Shown here in pieces: positions 8,201-16,752 of a stretch of DNA of 31,121 nucleotides. Source of the DNA: a virus; the IMG/VR virus record IMGVR_UViG_3300030117_000527, positions 1-31,121 of that record, one strand, 5' to 3'. Position 1 is the first letter of the stretch. The number at the start of each line of letters is the position of its first letter. A program made the translations under genes and the position numbers. A model generated the notes under the pieces. That model was not told the DNA's origin. It made no database searches and was given only the letters and a program-made list of their open reading frames with translations.

Positions 8201-8663
8201 CTAAATCTCCAGTCTTTAAATTAAAACTATTTTCATCAATAATAGTATTAAGATTTACAATAGTGCCATCTTGAAGTTTTCTCTGTTGTATAGGTAATCC
8301 TAGTATTTCTAAACCTTCAGGTGTTAAAGCTAATTGACCTTTGGTATTTCTAATGTAACCAGATGATCCAACCTCTCCATCAATTACATCTTCTTGTTCT
8401 AAAGGTGATTTAGTTTTAGATAGTCTAGTGAGTATGTCATTAAGAACTTTGTCCTCTTCAGCCATTGTTTCGGCTCTACCAAGTTTTCTTCTTAATTCTT
8501 TATTATTAACCCCAGTTTCATAATCAAAAAATAACTCATCAAAAAATGGTGATACGGTACCTTTGGCTATTTCTGATTTAATTATTTTTCTTGCATCATC
8601 TTCAGTTGCAGCATCAACTATTTGGGAAACACCTGGAGCTATATTGACTCTGAACCTTGGCAT
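5244..8663 (-). CDS. Large putative internal/ejected virion protein
   Basis: A 1139-residue protein, last gene of the late operon. A small N-terminal domain (about 1-35) is followed by an Ala/Gly-rich hydrophobic region (about 158-205), a long charged, mostly helical middle rich in Lys, Arg, Asp and Leu, and a strongly hydrophobic Gly/Ala segment at about 979-1011 that could insert into a membrane. The C-terminal 100 residues are acidic and Pro-rich. Size, helical content and position after three other large virion-like proteins resemble the internal core/ejection proteins of podoviruses (T7 gp15/gp16, P22 gp16/gp20), but no transglycosylase motif is visible. The start shares one base with the preceding stop (TAATG). 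Structural role is inference. Confidence 0.6.
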   Translation of the reverse strand: MPRFRVNIAPGVSQIVDAATEDDARKIIKSEIAKGTVSPFFDELFFDYETGVNNKELRRKLGRAETMAEEDKVLNDILTRLSKTKSPLEQEDVIDGEVGSSGYIRNTKGQLALTPEGLEILGLPIQQRKLQDGTIVNLNTIIDENSFNLKTGDLADFSGIAGPVIGTIVSLLPQARIVRGLAALLGGRQPMARMLAAGTGSAAGKAGEEYLDAQEGFQLQDSEEIKKLIGYEFGIGSIGQGLFGEVPAKLYNLLLGKRAPIDNQRLMNVMSKNLSYKDVVKLDNDLGRAATPKEIARAVRDGRVKKFDWKYSRGAIPAQASLEKMLPGRYQQISEQVLGNNRDIANKNALFAELDYILNGIKSERAALDSYISQSSKGRLDESVNQALQKLRNQEKDVTESLKKMLKDIGSDVIEIGNYGQVPSRREFGETLKDVLFRSRSAVMRESGERYGTVDQKFLDIADPRNKEEIVRTVGGREAVTGPAQEARIINKTINSVVNKYVLQAQRLVKDYKNSSNTWNLQAPGTDIKTSVVQQLDAVLENMRKRSQAVLDNATDESGELIAGINLKQIRNDVSRLKDFHTEVVGRSPEGRLLSDVVKVFDNYKPGQQNADSMLTELADTGKAQIKADLKKAGIDVNPILSNRITMAIDDLRAANKLHYERMRPFDKVKMDSLISNAQKGSISADDVYKRAILSGAPGEFSDIVNALRGYDEYLARTGQATFKNGKQVLKEVELKSQIKRRLFNDAFRVATKDDLTSVNFTDFARQMKKFDMENQGKFDELFRDPVTKRSSGKDVLRAIDQLNMIGPRIKPQDLKSLVNDFTVDFKGKGLDAYASGRKFINELENLAKASDERLKFEANRAISRLPEVGIEETVNSIFRPGSAANIIKLKNTVDDEVFNSIQQASMQKLLAKSIDFNGKGKVTDVFKHQNLKTALDSYGDETLEAMFGRELAKDLRTFQKEIDILTLGEVGRGAGGAGGLVAAGIAATVIFTPLATLPIVAGLAVARSLFGNRAFVRLMTKTDPGSITQAFKIFNNTLRQFGLRYVDGQIQPFAASVTDVIETGVQDAATEAGVTGGDVEGITDEGLNIFQQLREQVTAPLKTSELQLPDVQPMQSPTDPLSPERIDFAEQVAGRPIV

Positions 8664-10630
8664 TACGTACCTAAATCTATGTCAATTACCGATGTATCTT
8701 GTATGTTTTCGTCTGTTCTATATGATGTTGCATTGGCAAAAGAAAATGATTTTATAAGATTAATTATAGGTTCATTAATATTGAAAACGTTTGATTGGTA
8801 ACCAATTTGATCAAAGAAACTTTTAGATGCAATAACTTTATTTTGTTGTTCCATCATTCCATTAATAATATTCTGTCTACTATCTTCTAATTTTTTAAGA
8901 GAAACTGAAGCAGGCGTTCCAAGTTTTATGTCGCCAAATACTTCATCAACTATTTGCCTATCTAAATTAGAAATGGTTTTACCAGATTCTCCTAATATCT
9001 CTCTTACGTTGGCTTGCCTAATAACTTTTAATACAGAGTTTACACGCATTCTTGGGCTTAATTCATCAAAGTCTTTGCCAGTATCAGACTTTATTGCAGC
9101 TTCAACTATGTCTGCTGCTTCACCAAAGAATCCTTTTAAACCAGTAGCACCACCAGATTCTAATGTTTGAATTACGTAATTAAGGTTAGAAAGTGTATTT
9201 GCACTTTTGTTAAATTGTGCTATGTTTTCAGCTAATTCTTCTTCTCTAGTAGTTATTTTGTCTACATCAGTTACCGTAAAATCTTTTTTGCCAGCATTTT
9301 TAGCAGCCTCTACAGCAACTGCAAGAGCTAAATCTCTTTTATATTTTTTATCTTCTTGTTGTTGTAGAAGTTCTCTTGCTGCTCTTTCCTCTGATGCTTT
9401 TGCAGCTCCAGATGCTAAACCTTCTCCCATTTGTCCTGTCCTAACTAATTCACCACCAACGTTTCTTATAAAATCTAAGAACCTATCTGATCCGAACACA
9501 CCAAAAGTTTCTTTTATAACAGGAATTGTTTTTGTATCTAATTTCTCACGAATTTTATCGCCCGTAGTTAATTTGGTATCAACCTTATCTAACTCAATTT
9601 TTGGTGGATCAAACTTGCCATCAAACTTATCTTGTGTATCTAATAAAGTATCAGCTTCTGTTTTATCTATATCAACTTTAGATTCTGCTGGTTGTAGCTC
9701 TCGTATGGCTTCAGCAATACCATCATCTATCATGCTTGTTCTTTTATCAAAACCAGGTATAGGTAAACCAAACTCATCAACACCTACAATAGACTCTTGA
9801 AATCTAGCTCGTCTTTCTGCTGCTTCTTCTGGACTTATGGTTCCTAAAGTTTCGCTTTGAATGGGGCTAGCATCAATTCTTTCTTGTTTTGAAACAAATT
9901 CATCAGGAGGTACTATATATTTTGGTTGTCTAGCCGCTATATCTTCATCTCTAAAATCAAAAGAAGATGCGTCAACTTCTGTATTAAGTTCTGTTAATTC
10001 AGGTGTAAAGTCTTTTATTATATCGCCAACTTGTGCTAGTTTAAAAACGTCCATTAATTGTTCTTGTGTACGACCTCTTCTAAGCATACCTGCATCAAAT
10101 CGGTCAAAATCAAACGAAGCTTGTCCACCAGGATTCTTTTCATCAAATGGAAATCTATCAGTTTTATAATAGTCGATTGGCATGACTTCTGGTAATGGGT
10201 TTCCAGCCTCATCGTAACCTCTTTCTTGAAGACCTGAAAAACCTTTTCTCCCAAGATTTATCATTTGCTCTGCTGCCGTTCCCCCAAAATCTAATGCAAA
10301 TCCACCAACGTCTTGAAATCCTGACTTTAAAGAAATAAAATCTGGTAACATTTCACCAAATTCCATTGTAGCTGGATCAAGAGATGAAATTTTAGCTTTT
10401 CTTTGACCAACAATTTTTCTAAAAATTTGTTTTAAATCTGGACTAATTTCTGTATCTGGATTTTGAATTAAGGCCTCTAAAGTGGGTGCTTCAGCATATT
10501 TTAAAACTTCTGTTATTCCATCTTCTGTTACATAAATTTTTTCGTTATTAATTTTGTCAATAACAAAATAACGTTCGTCTACAGCAGCAGGACCACCATC
10601 TTGAAACATTTTACGTTTCAGAAAATTCAC
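8663..10630 (-). CDS. Putative virion protein, MFQDGG-type
   Basis: A 655-residue protein, acidic and without a signal peptide. The N-terminus carries KRKMFQDGG, a short motif I associate with large virion proteins of uncultured marine phages. The middle (about 200-390) is low-complexity acidic sequence rich in Asp, Glu, Pro and Thr. A coiled-coil-like region at about 400-460 is followed by a helical C-terminal domain containing ESGGATGLKGFFGEA and RVNSVLKVIRQANVREILGE. It is joined to both neighbours by one-base stop/start overlaps. It may be an internal or ejected protein working with the 1139- and 715-residue products. The family is unnamed to me and the function unknown. Confidence 0.6.
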   Translation of the reverse strand: MNFLKRKMFQDGGPAAVDERYFVIDKINNEKIYVTEDGITEVLKYAEAPTLEALIQNPDTEISPDLKQIFRKIVGQRKAKISSLDPATMEFGEMLPDFISLKSGFQDVGGFALDFGGTAAEQMINLGRKGFSGLQERGYDEAGNPLPEVMPIDYYKTDRFPFDEKNPGGQASFDFDRFDAGMLRRGRTQEQLMDVFKLAQVGDIIKDFTPELTELNTEVDASSFDFRDEDIAARQPKYIVPPDEFVSKQERIDASPIQSETLGTISPEEAAERRARFQESIVGVDEFGLPIPGFDKRTSMIDDGIAEAIRELQPAESKVDIDKTEADTLLDTQDKFDGKFDPPKIELDKVDTKLTTGDKIREKLDTKTIPVIKETFGVFGSDRFLDFIRNVGGELVRTGQMGEGLASGAAKASEERAARELLQQQEDKKYKRDLALAVAVEAAKNAGKKDFTVTDVDKITTREEELAENIAQFNKSANTLSNLNYVIQTLESGGATGLKGFFGEAADIVEAAIKSDTGKDFDELSPRMRVNSVLKVIRQANVREILGESGKTISNLDRQIVDEVFGDIKLGTPASVSLKKLEDSRQNIINGMMEQQNKVIASKSFFDQIGYQSNVFNINEPIINLIKSFSFANATSYRTDENIQDTSVIDIDLGT

Positions 10631-12777
10631 TAACTGCCCCCTTGTTTAGGAGCAACAGCACCATAAGCACTGAATGCAGCTCCTAATCCTGCAGCGGCTG
10701 GATCTGTGGGCATACCATATTGTGAGTCAATTCTTGAACTTGCAGCTTGATACCCAGGTAACATAGAACCAATCTGACCTAATACGCCTAATGGACGCAT
10801 TTGTTGTCCCATCTGTTGCTCATATATTCTACCTAATCCAGTTTCAGCAATGCCTCTGCCAGTTGTACCATATCCTGATAGTTCTCCTCTTTGACCTCTT
10901 CTTAGTTCTTCTTGTGTTCTACCCAAGCCAGCCATTTGGCTACCATAACCTGCTAGCTGTCTTCCTAAGTCAGATGCAGCACTTCCTCTGCCTACACCAA
11001 TACCCATAAGTCCTTGAGCTCCAGTTCTTTTAGCTGCTTGCTGTCTTGCAAACTCACTTAATCCTGTGCTTTGTGCTTGTCTAAATCCTGTTTGTCTTAT
11101 ACCGCTTAACGCTTTTGCTAAGCCTTCTCCAAGGTCTTGTCTACGTTCTTCTGCACCAAGTCTTGCCCTACTGCCACCAAATGCACCAGAACTAATCTCA
11201 CGAGCTCTAGCAGCTATATCTTGTTTATCTCCTGCTTTCATTACATCTTCAATAGTTTGTTGTACGACTGCATCCTCATAAGGGTTGTAGAACTGTTGAG
11301 TCATACTAGGGTCATAAGCACCCATAGTATCTTTATATATTTCTTCAGCTTGTGTGTAATAAGGATCTTGGAGTCCTTCTGCTCTTCTTGATTGTTCTAT
11401 AGCTTGATTAACTAAATTTCTGTTTTGTTGTAAAAATGGTTCAAAACCACCTAATCCTGCTACAGCCTGTTGTCTAGCTAATAATTCTAGTGGAGTGAGA
11501 CCTGCAGTTTGTTGTAATGGTACATCACTACCAATTAGGTTAGCACCTGCTTGTTGTAGTTGATTATAAAAACCTGGTGAATCTGCTGTACCAAAATATA
11601 AAGACCTTAACAATGGGTCTGTTTGAACTTCAGAGGCAGATTGTTGTAACAATACAGGATCTATAGGTGCGACAGGCATATTTACAGACATATTAGGATC
11701 TGTGGGAGTTGTAACAGGCTCTGTGCTTATAGTTGGATCCGTAACAGGCGGTTGTATTTCTTGCCCAATTAAACTTGGTGATGTCATACCATCTCCTACA
11801 GAAGGTTGTGTTCTATCTCCATAAGTTCCACTTGTAGGGTCTATTTTTCTTTGTTTTAAACCATAATTACCTATTTGACCTGCACCAGTACCTCTTCTAA
11901 ATTCAGGTCCACCACCTGCACCTAAAACAGGTGTATAAGGTTGACCTGTTTCTGGATTTATTGCCTGTCTTGTGTCTGTAAACCCACCACCAGGTCCACC
12001 TATAGACATGAAATCATCACGTTTAGGTGGTAAAGGCATTTTTTGAAATGGGTCTCGACCTTCTGGTGTTATTCCAGAACCTAATGTTACTTGTGCTAAT
12101 GGTGGGCCTTCGGGTGCTGTTATTTTAGGCATAGAGAGGTCTGCTAAAGAAGGCATCGGAACAGGTCCACTTACGCTTTGATTAGCTCGCTCTATTTCAC
12201 TTGTAGTAAATATAGGTTTAGGACCACCCCCAACATTAGGTCCTGTTGCAGGACCTACACCACTTAAACCAGAGCTGGTGCCAGGGGGTAATTGAGTTCC
12301 CTTTAGTTGTATGGGTTCTTGTGGCACAGCACTTATGACTCCAGGGGCATCTGTTGTTATAAGTCTGCCTGTATTTGTTGGTGGCGATACTGGGCCTGTC
12401 GGTAAATTAGCTATAGGTAAAATACCACTTCCTAATGGCCCACCACCTGTCACTGGAATACCACCTGTTTGTGGTGGTTGTGGTTGTTGTAAAACTGGTT
12501 GTAATGGTTGATTTATGCCACCTATGCCACCTATTGATGGTGGTCTTTGTGGGATTATACGAGGGTCAACAGGAGGTAAAGCTGGACCACCTACTACTGG
12601 TGGTCGTGGAGTTGGAGGTAAGGGTGGACCAAAAGGACTTGGTTGTTCAAATATATTTCTTTCTCCTGGTATATCTAATCCAGGTTCTCTTAACATTGGC
12701 CTTACACCCATAGCAGGCATTGGCCTACCAATTGGAGACATAATTTGATCTTTAAATGCTTGTGATAAAAAGCCCAT
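10630..12777 (-). CDS. Putative virion protein with Pro/Gly-rich N-terminus
   Basis: A 715-residue protein in two halves. Residues 1 to about 370 are extremely rich in Pro and Gly with repeated PPP, GGG and TxPP patches, and are probably disordered. From about 440 a helical domain contains NPYEDAVVQQTIEDV, then AREISSGAFGGSRARLGAEE and LSGIRQTGFRQAQ, a pattern (NPY, AGAFGGSR, GYxxAQ) that recurs in marine phage structural genes. The C-terminal 130 residues are Gly/Gln-rich. The AGAFGGSR domain probably forms a long helical bundle in the virion interior or tail. It sits between two other putative internal proteins with one-base overlaps. It lacks enzyme motifs; function is unproven. Confidence 0.62.
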   Translation of the reverse strand: MGFLSQAFKDQIMSPIGRPMPAMGVRPMLREPGLDIPGERNIFEQPSPFGPPLPPTPRPPVVGGPALPPVDPRIIPQRPPSIGGIGGINQPLQPVLQQPQPPQTGGIPVTGGGPLGSGILPIANLPTGPVSPPTNTGRLITTDAPGVISAVPQEPIQLKGTQLPPGTSSGLSGVGPATGPNVGGGPKPIFTTSEIERANQSVSGPVPMPSLADLSMPKITAPEGPPLAQVTLGSGITPEGRDPFQKMPLPPKRDDFMSIGGPGGGFTDTRQAINPETGQPYTPVLGAGGGPEFRRGTGAGQIGNYGLKQRKIDPTSGTYGDRTQPSVGDGMTSPSLIGQEIQPPVTDPTISTEPVTTPTDPNMSVNMPVAPIDPVLLQQSASEVQTDPLLRSLYFGTADSPGFYNQLQQAGANLIGSDVPLQQTAGLTPLELLARQQAVAGLGGFEPFLQQNRNLVNQAIEQSRRAEGLQDPYYTQAEEIYKDTMGAYDPSMTQQFYNPYEDAVVQQTIEDVMKAGDKQDIAARAREISSGAFGGSRARLGAEERRQDLGEGLAKALSGIRQTGFRQAQSTGLSEFARQQAAKRTGAQGLMGIGVGRGSAASDLGRQLAGYGSQMAGLGRTQEELRRGQRGELSGYGTTGRGIAETGLGRIYEQQMGQQMRPLGVLGQIGSMLPGYQAASSRIDSQYGMPTDPAAAGLGAAFSAYGAVAPKQGGS

Positions 12778-13853
12778 TATACTTGTCCTATTTTATTAAA
12801 TTGCTCAAAAGTTTTCATAAGCTTGTCCATGTTTTCAGCACCCTTTTGTCTATTTGGTGAACCATTTGGTATAAGTTCTATGCCTGTTTCTGTTTTTGTT
12901 ACTTTAAATCCACCTAAACCATTGTTAGCTGCTGATGTCATTACAAACTCACCATCACTCAACATAGCTGGTATATCATCACTTGTGCCTGTTCCTGGCC
13001 CCACTGAAGGACCACCCATACGCATATCTAATTCTTGTAATCCACCATCTTTAGCTCCTCTTATGCCCATATCAAAACCTTGAAATGTTTGTTGAGGCAT
13101 CAAGTCTGGTCGTATTGATGTTCTTATATCTTGTAAACCACCTTGTTTCTTTTCATAATCAGACTTAACTGCTTTACCATAAGCACCAGCTAATAGGAGT
13201 AGTGGTAAATTCATTCCACCACCTTGTGAAGTAGATCCAGTAGCACCTGGTATTAATCCAGGAAAAGCTTTTGAAAGACTTGACTGTATGCCTGATCCTA
13301 CTGGTCCCAAGGTCGATCCAGTAGCACTGCTGAAAAAACCACCAAAAGGTTGTGTTAATCCAGTTGTGATTGTAGAACCATAGTTTCCTGGTCCTGCTGT
13401 CATACCTCCAGCAATTTGTGAAATACCAGGAATACCAGCACCCGCTACAGTTTGTGCAAAATTTGCTAATTTAGGAAATTTAGCTGCTGTAAGACCAATT
13501 TTGGATCCTAGACCACCTAATACACCGCCTAAAGCTTGACCTACTCCAGGTATAAACATAGCAACTGGTGCTACTTTTTTAACTACCTTTTTAAGTTTTT
13601 TACCTAGTTTTTTTAAGAACCCAAACTCTGCCATACCCGTTATTGGATTTATGGACATACCTTCACCAACCCTATATTCATTAGGATTAAGTCCAACCGC
13701 CATCATTTCTTGTTCTATAATTTTTTGTGTTTGTGGAGTAATAACTGGTGGGACTACCATTTCTCCTGGTGCTACGTGAGCAAGCATACTGTCCTCTCCT
13801 CTTCCTAAACCTGCTATGCCTTTACCTGAGTTGTCGATTCTATTCATGCTCAA
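12777..13853 (-). CDS. Putative virion protein with cationic amphipathic helix
   Basis: A 358-residue protein with three recognisable parts. Residues about 16-40 carry GRGEDSMLAHVAPGEMVVP; about 79-120 hold a Lys-rich amphipathic helix (LKKLGKKLKKVVKKV) running into a hydrophobic Gly-rich stretch (APVAMFIPGVGQALGGVLGG); and about 290-312 hold TSDDIPAMLSDGEFVMTSAA. The first and third are related to each other (ML...GEMV / ML...GEFV) and are common in marine phage late proteins. The cationic-then-hydrophobic centre looks membrane-active, which would suit a pore-forming ejection protein. It starts one base after the oxygenase stop. No catalytic residues are evident. Confidence 0.6.
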   Translation of the reverse strand: MSMNRIDNSGKGIAGLGRGEDSMLAHVAPGEMVVPPVITPQTQKIIEQEMMAVGLNPNEYRVGEGMSINPITGMAEFGFLKKLGKKLKKVVKKVAPVAMFIPGVGQALGGVLGGLGSKIGLTAAKFPKLANFAQTVAGAGIPGISQIAGGMTAGPGNYGSTITTGLTQPFGGFFSSATGSTLGPVGSGIQSSLSKAFPGLIPGATGSTSQGGGMNLPLLLLAGAYGKAVKSDYEKKQGGLQDIRTSIRPDLMPQQTFQGFDMGIRGAKDGGLQELDMRMGGPSVGPGTGTSDDIPAMLSDGEFVMTSAANNGLGGFKVTKTETGIELIPNGSPNRQKGAENMDKLMKTFEQFNKIGQV

Positions 13854-13854
13854 A

Positions 13855-14562
13855 TTATTCCTGTAAACATTTTAACCAAAATACTAATAAGTATCTATCT
13901 CCTGATTCTACTGCAAGTCCCCTGTGCATATGAGTAAAACTCGGAAAAATAAGAGCGTGGCCTGTAGGTAATGGCTCAACTGTACCACGTTTTAAAAACT
14001 CAGTTCCGCCACCTTTGTACTTTCCAGTGTTCAAAGGAACTACCATACTAATATCAGCACTTGCATCGTGATGCCAAGCACCTTGTTTTTTATCCTTTAA
14101 ATTATAGTTTGCTATTTGTATTCCGCCACTATCTACGTGTCGATTCCAAATATTCAAAAATATAGGATTTCCTATAGTATATATCGTTTGCATCAAAGAT
14201 TGAAAGATTTGTGGACAATTATCTTGAAAAGTTATTTCTGGTATCTGCCGTAAATTATCTTCTTCTGGGTTAGGATTAAACCCAAAGTATGCCTCTAAAT
14301 TCTTCATTTCATCTAAAAGTATGTTGCAAAACTTTTCTGAAAAAAAAGGAACTGTGTAAACATCTTTTAAAGGTTCTTGAATAATTTTATCTAACTTTGT
14401 GTCTTTTCTAGGCTGCAAACCACTATCTTCATAAAAGTTTACAATAGGTTCTATAGAGTCTTTTACTGCATTAAAAGTATCTTTTTGTATGTACCAATCA
14501 GCAGGATGTTCTAGAAGAATGTTTTTTGTTTTATAGTTTAGGTCTTCTGCTGTATTGATCAT
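13855..14562 (-). CDS. 2-oxoglutarate/Fe(II)-dependent dioxygenase
   Basis: A 235-residue protein whose C-terminal half is a double-stranded beta-helix oxygenase. The iron facial triad is visible as H164-x-D166 in GAWHHDAS and His213 in FPSFTHMHRG; Arg223 in GDRYLLVFWL is placed to bind the 2-oxoglutarate carboxylate. GGGTEF at 184-189 fits the family turn before the second half. Fold and size match phage prolyl-hydroxylase-like 2OG enzymes, which hydroxylate protein residues or nucleobases. Lying among structural genes (4-base overlap with the upstream gene, 1-base gap downstream), it may modify a virion protein or compete for host 2OG; the substrate is unknown. All catalytic residues are present, so it should be active. 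Confidence 0.85.
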   Translation of the reverse strand: MINTAEDLNYKTKNILLEHPADWYIQKDTFNAVKDSIEPIVNFYEDSGLQPRKDTKLDKIIQEPLKDVYTVPFFSEKFCNILLDEMKNLEAYFGFNPNPEEDNLRQIPEITFQDNCPQIFQSLMQTIYTIGNPIFLNIWNRHVDSGGIQIANYNLKDKKQGAWHHDASADISMVVPLNTGKYKGGGTEFLKRGTVEPLPTGHALIFPSFTHMHRGLAVESGDRYLLVFWLKCLQE

Positions 14563-14885
14563 AGTTCTATAGTTATATCGCCATTAGTTTTTACAGAAAC
14601 TGCACCTACTGAAGTTGTCATTTCAAAACCTTTAGGTGAGGTTCTATCGCCTATATCAACCCATTTATTGCCTGTATATACTTGCAGAACACCAACTGTA
14701 GTGTTCCAAATAATACTACCATCGTTAAATTTAAGTGTATTTTTTTCTGCATCACTTATTTGTCTAACGTTATCAAGATCTATAGCACCAAGATTTATTT
14801 CTAATATTCTTACTAATCTATTAAAAATGTCTGAAGTAACTGTATCACTGGCAATAGGTAGTTGTGTTTGTAGTAACTTACTCAT
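14559..14885 (-). CDS. Small virion-associated protein (IIWNTTVGVLQVYTG type)
   Basis: A 108-residue protein with an N-terminal helical part and a C-terminal beta-rich part containing GSIIWNTTVGVLQVYTGNKW, a stretch that recurs in marine phage genomes, and a closing VKTNGDITIEL. Both ends overlap neighbours by 4 bases (ATGA type): the gp10-like gene upstream and the dioxygenase downstream. The Trp/Gly-rich motif looks like the short surface patches in fibre or neck proteins, so a decoration or tail accessory role is plausible. Function is not known. Confidence 0.55.
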   Translation of the reverse strand: MSKLLQTQLPIASDTVTSDIFNRLVRILEINLGAIDLDNVRQISDAEKNTLKFNDGSIIWNTTVGVLQVYTGNKWVDIGDRTSPKGFEMTTSVGAVSVKTNGDITIEL

Positions 14886-16750
14886 CTTTTACCATCTGGC
14901 TTTATATCTATACGTGTAGCTCCTAACCTCCATCCTATTGATAAATTACCATCGTTAGTAGCGTCATCGTCAGACTCAAACCTTAGTGCTATTTGCCTTG
15001 ACCTACTGCGTACATATACTTGTTGAGTAGAAGATGTTATTGCACTTGTGGAGTTGGTTGCGAGAGAATCGCCTGGAAAATTTCTAGTCTTTAAAACAAC
15101 ATTTACATTGCCGTTATTATCGTCTTGTATAAATTTATAATCTGGTATTATTCTTTTTACAAAACTAAATTGATTGCCATCTCCTATATCAAGATCACTG
15201 CTTTCTATAAATACATTGGTCATTGGAGATCCATCTGCGTTAAAACCTGCTTCTTGTTTATATAAATAACCATTGCTTACAGCTCTTGGATAATTGACAA
15301 TACCAGAATCAAGCCAAGCAGTTCTAGACAATTGTCCATAAAACCACAACCCTTCTACATAGTTATATATAACATACCTATCAACTTCTGTAGCATCGCT
15401 TGAACAATAAAACCAACCTACTTCACTTTTGTCTTTAATAGTAAAAGCATTTATTTTAAATGATTGAGTTAGATTAATGTCTCCAAATACGTAATTATGA
15501 ACTGAACAAGGTAAAGTTTGTACGCTACCATTGTATGAATAAAAGTTGTTATAGCTCATCCAGTAAACACCACTTGGTGTAGTAACGGCAGCCTTTGGAC
15601 CTATCAACCCTGTACCTTCGTTAATAAGATTTATACCAAAAGTAAATGGTGGGCCTATGAACTGCATACTATAAAGTGCTGTATCAGTCCAAACTAATAT
15701 TTCTTGTCTTGCTTTTACACCACCAATAATAGATGAGCCACTTGACAACCTTAGTGAACCTGCAGTGTTCGTTGACAAGGGCTCAAAATCTAAAGCATTT
15801 TCTTGATCACTAAATGCTATGAGCATTGGATCTACAGTTCCAGTCCTTGAAGATCCAGATATAGGATCTGCACCTAAAACTATTAGATGTCTATCTTTTT
15901 CAGAGGTAATTACTTGTAAACCTTTAGTAGGCACTAAATTTGCACCTGATATACCAGATAATTCTACAGCTCTTGTTCCTACTCCATTATTTTCTGTCCA
16001 TTGATATATACCTGCTGCTCTTTGATTTATTATTAAATTTTCACCGAAGTTGTCATGAGTCCATATTCTTAATTGATTTGTGTTTCCTAATGATGATGTG
16101 CTGCCAAAAGTCCCAGATCCCCATCCATCTATACCCCAACCAGTACCAGGAACGTAAACATCTAAACCCACACTAATTTGGTAAGTGCCAACAACAGAAG
16201 ACCCACCATTACCTGAATCAGAAGAATTAGCTGTAACTGTTGCTCCAGATGTATCTTTCGCTTCAATTGTATAGCTATTAGCATTTACTATAGTTGCTAT
16301 TTGATACTCTTGATTTAGTACATTTGCTGTTATATTGCCGCCTAATGTTGCAGCTCCACTAAAAGTAACAAAATCGTTTTTTACTGCTCCGTGTGATGTA
16401 TCGGCTACAGTTATAGTGGCATCACCATTGCTTGCAGAAAATGTTACGTCCCCTGCACTTGTGGTTGATCTTATTGGTGTAATATCATTAAAAACATTAC
16501 CAGATTCTATATAGTATTTAAAAGTTGTACCAAGACCTAGATATTTAGTACCTCCAAGTGAAATCCAAGCGTGTAATGCTCTAGCGGTTCCTAAATAAGT
16601 ATTAGATGTTTCTTTTTCCCAACCCCCAAACTTTTCTGGTCTTCCTTTACGAAATCTTACAAGGTTGCAATCAAACCAACCTCCCTCATTGTCGTAGTCA
16701 GTTCCTTCTCTATTTATACCAGGTTTAAATACAAGTTTCTGCAACGGCAT
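14882..16750 (-). CDS. P22 gp10-like packaged-DNA stabilisation / tail hub protein
   Basis: A 622-residue beta-rich protein. The N-terminus (LVFKPGINREGTDYDNEGGW, then CNLVRFRKGRPEKFGGWE) and the following ALHAWISLGGTKYLGLGTT are the typical opening of the phage stabilisation family (Phage_stabilise, P22 gp10). In P22 this beta-propeller protein closes the tail after packaging and prevents genome leakage. Repeated hydrophobic Gly-Thr blades continue through the chain, and the C-terminus ends SIGWRLGATRIDIKPDG. Length is somewhat greater than the P22 protein, with an inserted Thr/Ser-rich repeat region at about 95-190. It supports a podovirus-like tail. It sits 2 bases after the lysozyme stop. 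Confidence 0.78.
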   Translation of the reverse strand: MPLQKLVFKPGINREGTDYDNEGGWFDCNLVRFRKGRPEKFGGWEKETSNTYLGTARALHAWISLGGTKYLGLGTTFKYYIESGNVFNDITPIRSTTSAGDVTFSASNGDATITVADTSHGAVKNDFVTFSGAATLGGNITANVLNQEYQIATIVNANSYTIEAKDTSGATVTANSSDSGNGGSSVVGTYQISVGLDVYVPGTGWGIDGWGSGTFGSTSSLGNTNQLRIWTHDNFGENLIINQRAAGIYQWTENNGVGTRAVELSGISGANLVPTKGLQVITSEKDRHLIVLGADPISGSSRTGTVDPMLIAFSDQENALDFEPLSTNTAGSLRLSSGSSIIGGVKARQEILVWTDTALYSMQFIGPPFTFGINLINEGTGLIGPKAAVTTPSGVYWMSYNNFYSYNGSVQTLPCSVHNYVFGDINLTQSFKINAFTIKDKSEVGWFYCSSDATEVDRYVIYNYVEGLWFYGQLSRTAWLDSGIVNYPRAVSNGYLYKQEAGFNADGSPMTNVFIESSDLDIGDGNQFSFVKRIIPDYKFIQDDNNGNVNVVLKTRNFPGDSLATNSTSAITSSTQQVYVRSRSRQIALRFESDDDATNDGNLSIGWRLGATRIDIKPDGKR

Positions 16751-16752
16751 TG

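Noticed and set aside
9207-9800. A 197-codon plus-strand open frame inside the 655-residue late gene
   Set aside because: It is antisense to a well-supported gene, Ser/Ala/Leu-rich as expected for the complement of Glu/Asp/Lys-rich helical coding sequence, and has no ribosome site or family motif.
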